64,000 bases of DNA from Gemmata massiliana (GTDB lineage: Bacteria; Planctomycetota; Planctomycetia; Gemmatales; Gemmataceae). The translations under genes and the position numbers were made by a program. The notes beneath the pieces were generated by a model. The model did no database searches. It was not told where the DNA came from and saw nothing but the letters and a program-made list of their open reading frames with translations. Positions 44,843 to 54,136 of the stretch are shown here, piece after piece. Each line of letters begins with the position of its first letter. The stretch's first letter is position 1. The DNA is taken from positions 1,370,874 to 1,434,873 of the forward strand of contig HG799462.1 in assembly GCA_000531095.1 (NCBI GenBank). Reading direction: 5' to 3'.

Positions 44843-47800
44843 TCACTTCGTCGGAGGTTCCGGGCGCGCTGAGGTGTCCGTTGGTGCGGGTGCGGTCAGT
44901 GTCAGGTGCCGCCCGTCTTTCTCTGCGGCGCGGAGCGCGTCGTTCAGCACCACGAACTCCAATCCCGTTGCCTTCGTTTTCACGTTCGCCCCGTTAAGCC
45001 CGTCCCACCAGTAGAGGCACGTGAGCTTGTTTGCGCCGCGGTAGAGCCGGACCTCGCGCCCGGTTGGAGGAGTCGCGCTCTGCGGTCGCGCGAAAATCGG
45101 GTTGCCGTCCGGGTGTGTGAGGCGCACGACGAGGCACGTTCGCTTCTGTCGCTCGCCGGGGGCCACTTCCACGTCGTGTTCTTCGAGCGTGATTGAATCG
45201 AGCGTGACTGCGGCCCCGTCCACAGTAACCGCGCGGTTCCTCAAATCGACGAGCACGCCGTCGGGTGCCTTGAATACTTCGCTTGCCGCGGTGAACGGCT
45301 CCGGCGCCCACCACGCACTGAGCTTGGGTGAGGCAGACGCTTGAGTACCGGGGAACTTCGGCCAGCCGGGTGAATGGAGCGACCACGCCGGGGCCGGGAA
45401 CCCGCTTTCCGCGCGCCACCGAATTGCGATCGGCTCCGGTTTCGGCACTGATGGCGTGACCTCGAACCACACGTCACCGATTCGCGTAACCCTTGTGCGA
45501 CGCTCAACGAGCGGGTTCACGTCGATGGCGGTAAACAGGTCTAGCTTCTCGGCTTTGGCCCCGTTTTGAAGAAGCGCGAGCCGCCACGGATCGGTCGGCG
45601 CGCCGGCCTTCGCGAGGGCTGGTACGGTGTCCGCGAACCAGTGGCGCTTGAGCCTTAGTTTGTGGTCATCCACGGTCAGATCGAGCAGGAGTCGGTCGCC
45701 CGGCGATAGTGGGACGTAGCCGCTGAATTTCGAGTCGCCGAACACTTGCAGCGTGTAGTCGCCCGGTACGATCTTCCCGGAGTGCCAGTTGTCGTGTTCG
45801 GCGGTCCCCGCCATCAGGCTCGCGGTGGGAACATCAGCTCCGTGCGGTCGGAGCGTGAAACGCACGCGCGGGTTCAATCCCGTGCGCAACCACGCGATCA
45901 GTGCATCAATGTGTTCCACGCTCACGAACTTGCCCGCAGGTGCGAACGATTCTGCGCTTTTGAATTCGGCCTGGGTGGGTTGCTCCTCTTTGTCCACATC
46001 GAACGCGGCCACCCCGAGCGCCACTTCGCTGGGCGGGAACTCCGCACGCAGCACGTCGCCGACCGTGCGCTTCTTCTCGCCGTAATCGGGATCGGTCGCG
46101 GCGCGGGTATCGACCGCGTCCGAAATCAGCGCGACCGCCTTGAACGGCACCTTCGCGTCTTTGATCCGATCCTTCGCGCGAACGACGGCTCGTGTGATGG
46201 GCGATTCGTGCCAGGGTTCGAGTCCGCGCACCTGTTTCAGCACGTCTTCAACGATCGTGTCCGAGTCGAGCGGCAGGTCCGTGGGCGCGAGAACCTCGCG
46301 GATCGTGTCTTCGGGTGCTTTGGCACCGGGCATCTTCTGGCCGAACACCCACACGTTAATGGTCGTGCCGGGCGGCAATTCTTTGAGTAGCTTGGCTAAC
46401 GCTTCCACCGCGGTCGGGTAGCGGGCGACACTCATTGGGTCTTTCGGGTCGCACCCCATGCTGCCAGAACAATCGAGCACGATCGCGACCGCCCCCGTAC
46501 CGAAGCCGTATCGTTTTAGCGCCCGGGCGTCGGCACGCACTGCGAGCCCCACCGTTTGCGGTAACAGCGCACTCACCGCCGTGCGGTCCGGCACCGCGAA
46601 GAAGCTCACCGGGCACGACGATTCCAGCGTGCGTCCGCGGAAGAAGCCGGTTACGCGGAGCGCTTCGGGCTGAGGCTTGGGCGTGAGCGGTTGTGGGAGC
46701 GGCGGGCGCGTGAGTGCTCGCGTAAGCGCAGCGGTACCGGGGTTCGTGCTCACGGCCATGCGCGCGGTGGAATCGGTCCAAAAGACTGGGAAGCCCTCAA
46801 TCTCCACTGTTGGCTGCGGAACAAAGGGGACATGCGCCGTCGGGTTCGGCTCGTCCGTAATCGCGATGCGTGTGGGTAACTTCGGCGCCACCGGAAACGG
46901 TGTTTCGGCGCGGTACGGCTTGAACGGATCGTCGGTCGGCGCAGGTGCTGCCGTGACCGCGTTCGCGTCGTCCGTGAGGCGCTGGACCGCGAGGGAGTAG
47001 TACCGCGTGTCGCCCTCACCGTACCAGTGGTCGGCAAAGGTCCGACTCGCCTGATACGCGAGGTACCCGCGCACGCGCTCGCGCCGCACGCGCTCAATAG
47101 GCGCATCGGACACCGCAGCGCGGGCCGGTGAGATGCGAACCCACCGGTCGGCCGCGAGCGCGCTGTCGGGTTTCGTTGCAAGTGCGGTGACGGCGTCGAA
47201 GAGTTCGCCGGCGCGCGAGTTAAAGATCGCGAGCGATTGCCGCCCGTCGGCCTGGAACGCGAACCGCACGAGGCGCTCGTGCAGCGCGTGGTAGTCCTCG
47301 CCCGGTCGCACTCCGCACAGCGCGCGGATCAGGTTCGGCCCGCCGAATCGTTCGAGCAACAGTTGCCCGCGACGGCTAGCCGTCTCGAACGCCGTTTCGC
47401 GTGCTTTGACCGCGGGAACTTCGGGAAGTGGCTCGGGCCGTGTTTCGCCCGTAATGAGCAACTGCCGCGACACGCGCCGGAATTCGCGTGCGAGTGCCAC
47501 GCGGTCGCTCGGGTTGAAGTCCGGAACGGGCGGGGCGGTAAACACTGCGTCGGCCGTGTTCCACCACTTCACTGCGTTCGCACGCGGCGTCGAGTTCGCA
47601 TCAAATTCCGGCTTGGTTTTGAGCAGCGTCTCGGCTTCGATCGCCAGAGAAAGCCGACCGGTCGCGTGTGATTCCGTGAGTTCTTTGCCCGCTTTGATGA
47701 TCCCCTCAAGGACGTTCCGTGTGTGGCCGGTCGGCTGTGCGGGCAGGTTCGCGGTTACGTGAAGTTGTTCCCACACCGCGCGCTGGGCGGCGAACCGGCT

Positions 47801-49723
47801 CCCGACGGAATCCGTGAACCAGCGGGCCATCCATTCCGTTTCGGTCACGGCGAGGTGCGAGCCGCGGTGCCATGCGACGAGTGCGTCACGCGGGCCGCTT
47901 CCCCAACCCGTTAGCGTGTCGAACGAGTAGTCTGCGTTCACCGAACCGAGGGCGCGTTTCCAGCTCGCTTCGTCGGTCGCGAAACACAGGTCTTCGGCCT
48001 CGCGTCGCTTCGCGTCGACTGGCGCGAACTGAGACGCAATCCACGGGTAGAAGAACTCTGCGTAGGGGTAAACGGACGATTTTCCGGTGTGATCTGAGGC
48101 GAGCATCGCGGCGGTTTCTTCAGCCTTCAATCGCTGGTGAAGCACCCTCTTCAGTAGCTGGCCGATCACTTCGGCTTTTGATGCAGCCGGGAGGTGTCGC
48201 GCGAGCCCTGAGAGGAAATTCAACTCAGCGGGTCGAATGGCAAGCCCGTCGCTCACGAGCGGCACGAGGTCGCGCGCGATGGGAAGGCGCGGGAGCGGTT
48301 CTTCGGCGGTCCACTCTACGAGTGCCCGGCACCAGAGCAACCGGTTCGCTTCGATGTCGCCGGCCTCGTCACGCACGGCGGCCCATTCTTTCGCGCGGTC
48401 GGCCGGTTGCTTCCCGGCAACACGACCGATCCCCGTGAGGAACGGCTTCTGCACTTCGGGCGTCCAGGGTTTCCACCGCTGCCCCCCCACCGCCGACTGG
48501 ATCGCGAGTGTTTGGGGCGAAATGTCGAGCGTGCGCGCGGCTTCGATCTTCCGGCGCAATTCGGCCGCGTTCTCTCTCGCGCATGCTGCGCCTTCGGTAT
48601 CGCCCGCGAGCACGTGTTGTTCGTGCCGGAGCACCCAGGCTTCGTACTGGCGCCACAAGTGCGGCGAGTACGCGGTGGGCGGTGGAGTCGCTTGCGCGAG
48701 TGCGCGGTACTCCTGCCACTGCTGTTCCAACTCGGGCGGCGGCTCGAACGGGTCCGGCGCGGAGAGAGGCGCGGGCGGACCGTCCACCGACACGAGGTGC
48801 ATGTAGCGCACGCGCTGCTCACCTTCGGCCTTCGGCAGCAGCACCGGGATCTGGCGGGCGCCGCGGTGGTCGCGTGCCCAATCCGAAACGCGGGCCGTGA
48901 CGAACGCGACCAATTCGCCCGCGGTCACGCGCTTGTTCCCGTCGGCGTCGGCCCCGCCGTTCAGCCCGTTCGTGGCGAAGTGCGAGAAGGCGGACGTTCC
49001 CCACTCGGGCGACGCCCACGAGCGCTCGTCGAATCCGCTACTGAGCCACACCGCGAGGTTCGGAATCGCTGCGATGTCCGCGTCCAGTTCCGCGACGCCG
49101 CCCGCGAAGTCGTTGTGAACCAACCCCAGATCGGTGAACGCGGGTTCGTGCGCCGCGTCGATGATGAGCAGCTTCTGTTGGGTGGCCGGGAGCCGCGCGA
49201 GTTGTTCGAGGAGCACTTTGAACCGCACGCGCTCGCCCGGTTCGCCGGTCGCGTCTTCGGGGAACAGGAACGGGCCGTCGCGGTCGCGCCCGCCGTGGGC
49301 CGTGAGGAACACCACGACGCACTTTTCTTTCACCACCGAGAGGTCCGGGAGCCCGGCGCGGGTCAGTGGGGTGGCGGGGCCACCCATGAGCCGCGAGCGC
49401 GTGCCGAGCCAGCTCCCCGGCCGGGCGAGCGTCGCGAGTTCCCGTGCGTCGGCCTTGCCGTAAGCGTTCGGCGGCACGGCGAGCGTGCGGTCGTAGTTCG
49501 CCGAGAGGATCACGAGGCGGGCGGGAGCCGGCGGACGAATCCAGAACACCACCCACGTCACCACGGCGAGTGCAATCAGCCCCAATCCGGCAACGAGAGC
49601 AAGTTTTCGCCAGCGCGGGCGGTACGGTGTGCGGGCGGGCGGCGACCGCCAGGCCGGGCCGGACGCGGAGATCGACGGCGCCGACGACCCGCGCCACGGC
49701 GGTGCGGGTGTTGGTGTGCTCAT
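44843..49723 (-). CDS. Giant membrane-anchored pseudo-caspase with EF-hand and vWA domain
   Basis: 1626 residues. Pro-rich cytosolic leader, TM 41-62, then a clan CD caspase-like domain: His143 in FLTAHGGRDRDG is present, but the catalytic Cys position reads LLIIDAAHEP (Ala191), so peptidase activity should be lost. A 12-residue EF-hand loop spans Asp259-Glu270 (DADGNKRVTAGE). A long helical region follows, then a vWA domain near 1078-1260 with an intact MIDAS start (Asp1084 in VLDCSGSMG) and beta-rich C-terminal segments. Similar caspase/vWA giants occur in planctomycetes. It is the first gene of a two-gene unit and is divergent from the SUMF1-domain gene (211 bp). Confidence 0.85.
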   Translation of the reverse strand: MSTPTPAPPWRGSSAPSISASGPAWRSPPARTPYRPRWRKLALVAGLGLIALAVVTWVVFWIRPPAPARLVILSANYDRTLAVPPNAYGKADARELATLARPGSWLGTRSRLMGGPATPLTRAGLPDLSVVKEKCVVVFLTAHGGRDRDGPFLFPEDATGEPGERVRFKVLLEQLARLPATQQKLLIIDAAHEPAFTDLGLVHNDFAGGVAELDADIAAIPNLAVWLSSGFDERSWASPEWGTSAFSHFATNGLNGGADADGNKRVTAGELVAFVTARVSDWARDHRGARQIPVLLPKAEGEQRVRYMHLVSVDGPPAPLSAPDPFEPPPELEQQWQEYRALAQATPPPTAYSPHLWRQYEAWVLRHEQHVLAGDTEGAACARENAAELRRKIEAARTLDISPQTLAIQSAVGGQRWKPWTPEVQKPFLTGIGRVAGKQPADRAKEWAAVRDEAGDIEANRLLWCRALVEWTAEEPLPRLPIARDLVPLVSDGLAIRPAELNFLSGLARHLPAASKAEVIGQLLKRVLHQRLKAEETAAMLASDHTGKSSVYPYAEFFYPWIASQFAPVDAKRREAEDLCFATDEASWKRALGSVNADYSFDTLTGWGSGPRDALVAWHRGSHLAVTETEWMARWFTDSVGSRFAAQRAVWEQLHVTANLPAQPTGHTRNVLEGIIKAGKELTESHATGRLSLAIEAETLLKTKPEFDANSTPRANAVKWWNTADAVFTAPPVPDFNPSDRVALAREFRRVSRQLLITGETRPEPLPEVPAVKARETAFETASRRGQLLLERFGGPNLIRALCGVRPGEDYHALHERLVRFAFQADGRQSLAIFNSRAGELFDAVTALATKPDSALAADRWVRISPARAAVSDAPIERVRRERVRGYLAYQASRTFADHWYGEGDTRYYSLAVQRLTDDANAVTAAPAPTDDPFKPYRAETPFPVAPKLPTRIAITDEPNPTAHVPFVPQPTVEIEGFPVFWTDSTARMAVSTNPGTAALTRALTRPPLPQPLTPKPQPEALRVTGFFRGRTLESSCPVSFFAVPDRTAVSALLPQTVGLAVRADARALKRYGFGTGAVAIVLDCSGSMGCDPKDPMSVARYPTAVEALAKLLKELPPGTTINVWVFGQKMPGAKAPEDTIREVLAPTDLPLDSDTIVEDVLKQVRGLEPWHESPITRAVVRAKDRIKDAKVPFKAVALISDAVDTRAATDPDYGEKKRTVGDVLRAEFPPSEVALGVAAFDVDKEEQPTQAEFKSAESFAPAGKFVSVEHIDALIAWLRTGLNPRVRFTLRPHGADVPTASLMAGTAEHDNWHSGKIVPGDYTLQVFGDSKFSGYVPLSPGDRLLLDLTVDDHKLRLKRHWFADTVPALAKAGAPTDPWRLALLQNGAKAEKLDLFTAIDVNPLVERRTRVTRIGDVWFEVTPSVPKPEPIAIRWRAESGFPAPAWSLHSPGWPKFPGTQASASPKLSAWWAPEPFTAASEVFKAPDGVLVDLRNRAVTVDGAAVTLDSITLEEHDVEVAPGERQKRTCLVVRLTHPDGNPIFARPQSATPPTGREVRLYRGANKLTCLYWWDGLNGANVKTKATGLEFVVLNDALRAAEKDGRHLTLTAPAPTDTSARPEPPTK

Positions 49724-49934
49724 AGGGTGCCCGAGCGAAGCGGTGTGTTCGTAACGGTTCTAACGGCGCGGCGAACCCGATCACGATACGCCCGCGGCCG
49801 GCTCTTTCTTTCTCGACCGATCGCGCACTTCCGCGAAAGGACACTTGGGACACCGGCGTAGAGTTTCTGTGCGGATCGGGTAATCTGTGCGAACCGGTGC
49901 GGTGGTGCCGGTGTACACCAGGGTTGGAGCGCGC

Positions 49935-50807
49935 ATGTCGGAACCGGCCGAAGAAAAACGCGAGGGGACTCGTCGGGTTCCGCGTCGCGCCGACCTCAGC
50001 AGGGTGCTCGATAACGTACTCGGCGCCGTGCCCGCCAGTTCCGCGCCCAAAACGCTCACCAATTCCGTTGGTATGGCGTTCGTATTGATCCCGGCCGGCA
50101 AATTTTTCATGGGTTCGCCACCCAGCGAGGCCGGGCACCGGACCAACGAGGGGCCGGTTCACGAAGTCGTCATCGGGAAGTCCTTTTATCTGGGTGTTCA
50201 TCCCGTTACGCAGGCTGTTTACCGCGCGGTAACCGGCCAGAACCCGTCGCGGTTCACCGCGGTCGAGGGGGGCGGGCCGGAGCACCCGGTCGAATCGGTT
50301 TCGTGGACCGACGCCGTGGCGTTCTGCACGCGACTGAACGCGCGCCCCGAAGAACGGTCTGCCGGGCGGAGCTATCGCCTGCCCACGGAAGCGGAATGGG
50401 AATTCGCCGCTCGTTCGGGCACCGCGGCCCCGTTCGCGTTCGGGGACACGTTCGCGGCCCCACACGGGAACTTCGACACGGTGTATCCTTATGGTGGGGA
50501 GGACGAGCCGAGCGCGGCCCCGGGGCGCACGACACCCGTTACGCGCTACCCCGCGACCGCGTGGGGGCTGCACGACGCCCACGGGAACGTATGGGAATGG
50601 TGCGCCGACTGGTACGGCGAGGCGTACTATGCCACCTTACCTCTCCGCGACCCACCGGGACCGCCCGAGGGCCGGTTCCGGGTGCTCCGCGGGGGGAGCT
50701 GGCGCAACCACGCCACCGCGTGCCGGGCCGCGTACCGGAACGCTCTCGCCCCCCACCAGCGCGATTCGGCCACCGGGTTCCGGGTCTGCTGCGTGTTGAA
50801 CACCTGA
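49935..50807 (+). CDS. SUMF1/FGE-like domain protein
   Basis: 290 residues, no signal peptide. After a charged leader, the formylglycine-generating-enzyme-like fold runs from SVGMAFVLIPAGKFFMGS to GFRVCCVLN, with EVVIGKSFYLGVHPVTQAVY, YRLPTEAEWEFAARSG, GNVWEWCADWYGEAY and RVLRGGSWRNHATACRAAYRN. Whether it is an active sulfatase-maturing oxidase is doubtful; most planctomycete members of this broad fold have other or unknown roles. No sulfatase lies near it. ATG 49935 is 16 codons into the frame and fits the charged leader. It heads a run with the regulator and the ATPase. Confidence 0.88.
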   Translation: MSEPAEEKREGTRRVPRRADLSRVLDNVLGAVPASSAPKTLTNSVGMAFVLIPAGKFFMGSPPSEAGHRTNEGPVHEVVIGKSFYLGVHPVTQAVYRAVTGQNPSRFTAVEGGGPEHPVESVSWTDAVAFCTRLNARPEERSAGRSYRLPTEAEWEFAARSGTAAPFAFGDTFAAPHGNFDTVYPYGGEDEPSAAPGRTTPVTRYPATAWGLHDAHGNVWEWCADWYGEAYYATLPLRDPPGPPEGRFRVLRGGSWRNHATACRAAYRNALAPHQRDSATGFRVCCVLNT

Positions 50808-50876
50808 CCGAACGTGTCTCGGCGCGGCCGGTCTTTCCCTCCCGGGTGAACACAGACCCCGAAGTGCCACAACGTT

Positions 50877-52226
50877 ATGCCGCGCCTTCTGTTAGTTGAA
50901 GACGAACAAGTGAACCGCGATCTGTTCCGCCGCCGGCTGGAACGGAAGGGGTACACCGTTCTCACCGCGGAGGACGGGGCGAGCGCGCTTTCGCTCACCT
51001 CGAACGAGGCGCCGGACCTGGTGCTGATGGACCTCGGGCTGCCCGATGTCGACGGCTGGGAGGTGACGAAGCGCCTCAAAACGGACCCGGTCACCGCCGC
51101 GATCCCGATCATTGTGCTGTCCGCGCACGCAACCTCGGATGCGAAGGAACGCGCGTTCGCCGCCGGGTGCCAGGACTTCGAGACGAAGCCGGTCAACTGG
51201 GACGGGCTGTTCCGCAAGATCGAAGAGTGGCTCGCGAAGGCGCAAGACGGAACCACCCGCGCCGCGGCCGAAGCGACGGCCCAGACACTCGAACAGGCAT
51301 CGAGCACGGGTGTAATGTCCGCGCTGCAAGCGATACGTGCCCTCCCGCCTGATACGTCCCCGGCGGAAACGCTCTTATTTAACCCCAAAACTGCCGGAGT
51401 TACCCCGCTCCCAACCGGCAAACACCCGGTTCTGAAGCCGCCGAAAGACGAAACAAAGGATACGTGCGAGGTCCGGCCGAAGTGCATTCTGGTGGTCGAG
51501 GACAACGACGCGAACCGCGTCATGCTGTGCCGGCGGTTGAACAAGCACGGGTACGCGACCGTCGAGGCCGCGAACGGCCGGGAGGCGCTCGACGCGGTCC
51601 ACGCCCACACGTTCGATCTCGTGCTCTGCGACATCATGATGCCCGAAGTGGACGGGTACGAGGTTCTGCGCGAACTCAAGGCCGATCCAGATCTTAAAGC
51701 CCTGCCGGTCATCATGATCTCGGCCCTCGACGACATGACGGGCGTCGTTCGGTGCATCGAGATGGGGGCCGAGGACTACCTGCAAAAGCCCTACGACCCG
51801 GTCATGTTGCACGCGCGCATCAATGCGTGCCTCGACAAGCGCCGGCTCCGCGACCAGGAACTAGCGTACTTGCGAGCAGTGACCACGCTCACGCGCGCCG
51901 CAGAGTTGGTCGAACAGGGGCAGTTCGATTCGGAACTGCTCGCGCCGGTCGCGGGCCGCGACGACGCGCTCGGCACACTGGCTCGGGTGTTCGACCGCAT
52001 GGCCCGCGAAGTGCAAGCCCGCATGAAGCAGTTGCAGAGCGACATGCAGCAGATGACGAAGGTGGAGATCGACCGCCGCGAAGTGGTTCACGAGGTCGCG
52101 CGGGTCACCGCATCGGATGCGTTCGAGAAGGCCCGCAAGTACGCGGAGGAGGCCCGCGCCCGGCGGCACAGCGCCCCGAACCCGATGACGGAGACAATGT
52201 TGCTACCGAAGAAGCCAAAGATATAG
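50877..52226 (+). CDS. Dual-receiver response regulator with HAMP-like C-terminus
   Basis: 449 residues. Receiver 1 (2-120) has LLLVEDE, phospho-acceptor Asp52 in LVLMDLGLPDVDG, the Ser in VLSAHAT and the Lys in ETKPV. Receiver 2 (about 200-320) has ILVVEDND, Asp252 in LVLCDIMMPEVDG and the Lys in LQKPYDP. A helical segment follows (about 335-400, DDALGTLARVFDRMAREVQARM) that looks like a HAMP or coiled-coil region. There is no DNA-binding or enzymatic output domain. It probably works by protein contacts, perhaps with the ATPase that follows after 101 bp. No histidine kinase is in the neighbourhood. Confidence 0.92.
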   Translation: MPRLLLVEDEQVNRDLFRRRLERKGYTVLTAEDGASALSLTSNEAPDLVLMDLGLPDVDGWEVTKRLKTDPVTAAIPIIVLSAHATSDAKERAFAAGCQDFETKPVNWDGLFRKIEEWLAKAQDGTTRAAAEATAQTLEQASSTGVMSALQAIRALPPDTSPAETLLFNPKTAGVTPLPTGKHPVLKPPKDETKDTCEVRPKCILVVEDNDANRVMLCRRLNKHGYATVEAANGREALDAVHAHTFDLVLCDIMMPEVDGYEVLRELKADPDLKALPVIMISALDDMTGVVRCIEMGAEDYLQKPYDPVMLHARINACLDKRRLRDQELAYLRAVTTLTRAAELVEQGQFDSELLAPVAGRDDALGTLARVFDRMAREVQARMKQLQSDMQQMTKVEIDRREVVHEVARVTASDAFEKARKYAEEARARRHSAPNPMTETMLLPKKPKI

Positions 52227-52327
52227 GGCTTCTGGTATCGGTGAGGCGGTTCAGGCGGGGACAGTAAAAACAGCCGTTCGCGGAGCGAGCGGGCCACACT
52301 TAAAACGGGCCGGAGTTCGGGTTTTCC

Positions 52328-53086
52328 ATGCGAAAGATCGTGTCCATCCACTCGTACCGCGGCGGAACAGGTAAATCGAACCTGACCGCGAACCTCGCGA
52401 CCGCTGTTGCCCTCACCGGCAAGCGAGTCGGCGTGGTGGACACGGACATTCAGTCGCCCGGTATCCACGTGCTGTTCGGCCTCGACGACAAGCAGATCAC
52501 CCGCGCGGTCAACGACTACCTCTACGACCAGTGCGAGATCCAGGACGTCGCGTACCACGTTTCGCCGCCCGAAGTCACGCGGGCCGGCGGGCACCTGTAT
52601 CTCGTTCCGGCGAGCATGAAGTCGGCGGACATCGCCCGCGTGCTGAAAGAGGGGTACGACGTCGAGAAGCTGAACGCGGGGTTCGATCAGCTCCTCGAAT
52701 CGCTGGACCTCGATTTCCTGTTCATCGACACGCACCCGGGGATGAACGAGGAAACGCTGCTCTCCATTGCGATTTCTGATTGCCTGGTGCTCATCCTGCG
52801 TCCGGACCGGCAGGATTATCTTGGCACCGCAATTACGATCGAGGTCGCGCGGAAGCTCGGCGTGCCGAATCTCCTGCTCGCGGTGAACAAGGTGCTGGCG
52901 AGCATGGACCAGTCCGCGCTTCGGAAGGACGTGGAGCGGTCGTTCGCGGCGGAAATCGGTGCGGTCCTTTTACTCTCGGAAGACATGCTCCGGCTCGGTA
53001 GCACCGGCATATTCTCGCTCAAGTTCCCGGACCACCAGTTCACGCGAGCAGTAGCGGAGTTGGCAACAAAGCTCGTGCGCGGCTGA
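52328..53086 (+). CDS. MinD/ParA-like ATPase
   Basis: 252 residues. Deviant Walker A YRGGTGKSNLT (Lys16), then VVDTDIQSPGIHVLFGL, Walker B in LDFLFIDTHPGMNEETL, and VNKVLASMD. The gap and motif style (RGGTGKS, DTHPG) match MinD-like proteins outside the Min system, found beside signalling genes. No amphipathic membrane-targeting tail is obvious at the C-terminus (VAELATKLVRG). It may act as a spatial switch with the dual receiver encoded upstream; this is inference. Confidence 0.9.
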   Translation: MRKIVSIHSYRGGTGKSNLTANLATAVALTGKRVGVVDTDIQSPGIHVLFGLDDKQITRAVNDYLYDQCEIQDVAYHVSPPEVTRAGGHLYLVPASMKSADIARVLKEGYDVEKLNAGFDQLLESLDLDFLFIDTHPGMNEETLLSIAISDCLVLILRPDRQDYLGTAITIEVARKLGVPNLLLAVNKVLASMDQSALRKDVERSFAAEIGAVLLLSEDMLRLGSTGIFSLKFPDHQFTRAVAELATKLVRG

Positions 53087-53238
53087 TACCGACCGTGACG
53101 GCCAAAAGATGAGAGCCCGCGCCCGATTCCGTCTGTCGGGCATTGCGAACGTACCGGCCCACCGCTACCATCTCCTCCCATAGCCACAAAATCGTTTGTC
53201 CTAACTGGCCCAATCACTCTCTACTTGGGGACTCGCGC

Positions 53239-53715
53239 GTGAACACTCTCAACGCAAGCGGGCTTGTGAGCCTGTTTGCCCAAAACGACGCTGACGCTGT
53301 CGGTGCCGGTTTGCTCGCTGGTTTGGCGGCCTACATCGCAGTCGTTTTTGTGATTTTTATTATCACAGCCATTGGTAAATGGAAAGCGTTTGAGAAGGCG
53401 GGGCAGCCGGGCTGGGCGGCTATCATTCCGATCTACGAATTTTACGTCTCGACACAGATCGCGAAAAAGGAGCCTCTCTGGTTCATCCTGTACCTGGTCG
53501 GCATCGTTTGCTTCCCGATATCGATTATCGCACTCGTTGCCTTGATCGTCGTGAACTTAGAAGTCGCAACGAAGTTTGGGAAGGGCGCGGGGTACGGCAT
53601 TGGCCTCACCTTTCTTCCGTTCATTTTTTACCCGATGCTCGGGTTCAGTGATGCACGGTACAGTGGTGGCAAGAAGAAGCGCGCCAGCGATGTGGACGAA
53701 GACGATAACTGGTAA
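53239..53715 (+). CDS. DUF5684 membrane protein
   Basis: 158 residues from GTG 53239 (GGGG ribosome site 11 nt upstream; the frame opens at 53143 without homology). The family pattern is clear: FEKAGQPGWAAIIPIYEFYV, then two or three helices and FGKGAGYGIGLTFLPFIFYPMLGFSDARY. Multi-pass inner membrane protein of unknown function. The C-terminus is Lys-rich then acidic. It is followed by a paralogue. Confidence 0.85.
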   Translation: MNTLNASGLVSLFAQNDADAVGAGLLAGLAAYIAVVFVIFIITAIGKWKAFEKAGQPGWAAIIPIYEFYVSTQIAKKEPLWFILYLVGIVCFPISIIALVALIVVNLEVATKFGKGAGYGIGLTFLPFIFYPMLGFSDARYSGGKKKRASDVDEDDNW

Positions 53716-53755
53716 CGAACGGGTGTCCGCCCATCGGCTTTGAGGACGTGTCCGC

Positions 53756-54127
53756 GTGGACGATCTGCTGTGGTACTTGGTGGTGTGGGGGGCCGTGACC
53801 GTTCCGGGGGTGGTGCTCGGTTGGCTTCGGGTGTTCCCGAAGGCCGGGCGCCCCTGGTGGGCGGCCCTCGTCCCGTTTTACAACATCTACGTGCTGGTGG
53901 TGGGCGTCGCCCGCCTCAGCCTCCTCTGGTACATCCTCGTTCTCATCCCCGTCGTGCAGGTCATCGCGGCCATCCTCGTGAACGTGGAGGTCGCGCGCCG
54001 GTTCGGGAAGAGTGAGGCGTTCGGCCTCGGGCTCGCACTCCTCGGGTTCATCTTCTACCCGCTCCTCGGGTTCGGCTCCGACCAGTACCAAGAGGGCACC
54101 GCGGAACCCGTCGGCCCGACGTGGTAA
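53756..54127 (+). CDS. DUF5684 membrane protein (paralogue)
   Basis: 123 residues, GTG start at 53756. Same pattern as the preceding gene: FPKAGRPWWAALVPFYNIYVLV, then helices and FGKSEAFGLGLALLGFIFYPLLGFGSDQY. The two genes probably arose by tandem duplication and then diverged. Only 10 bp separate it from the RNA-ligase-like gene, so the three are probably one unit. Confidence 0.85.
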   Translation: MDDLLWYLVVWGAVTVPGVVLGWLRVFPKAGRPWWAALVPFYNIYVLVVGVARLSLLWYILVLIPVVQVIAAILVNVEVARRFGKSEAFGLGLALLGFIFYPLLGFGSDQYQEGTAEPVGPTW

Positions 54128-54136
54128 ATTGGTGGG

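Noticed and set aside
49935..50807. Sulfatase-activating formylglycine-generating enzyme
   Set aside because: There is no sulfatase nearby, and the fold is very common in planctomycetes for unrelated roles; activity cannot be claimed from sequence by eye.
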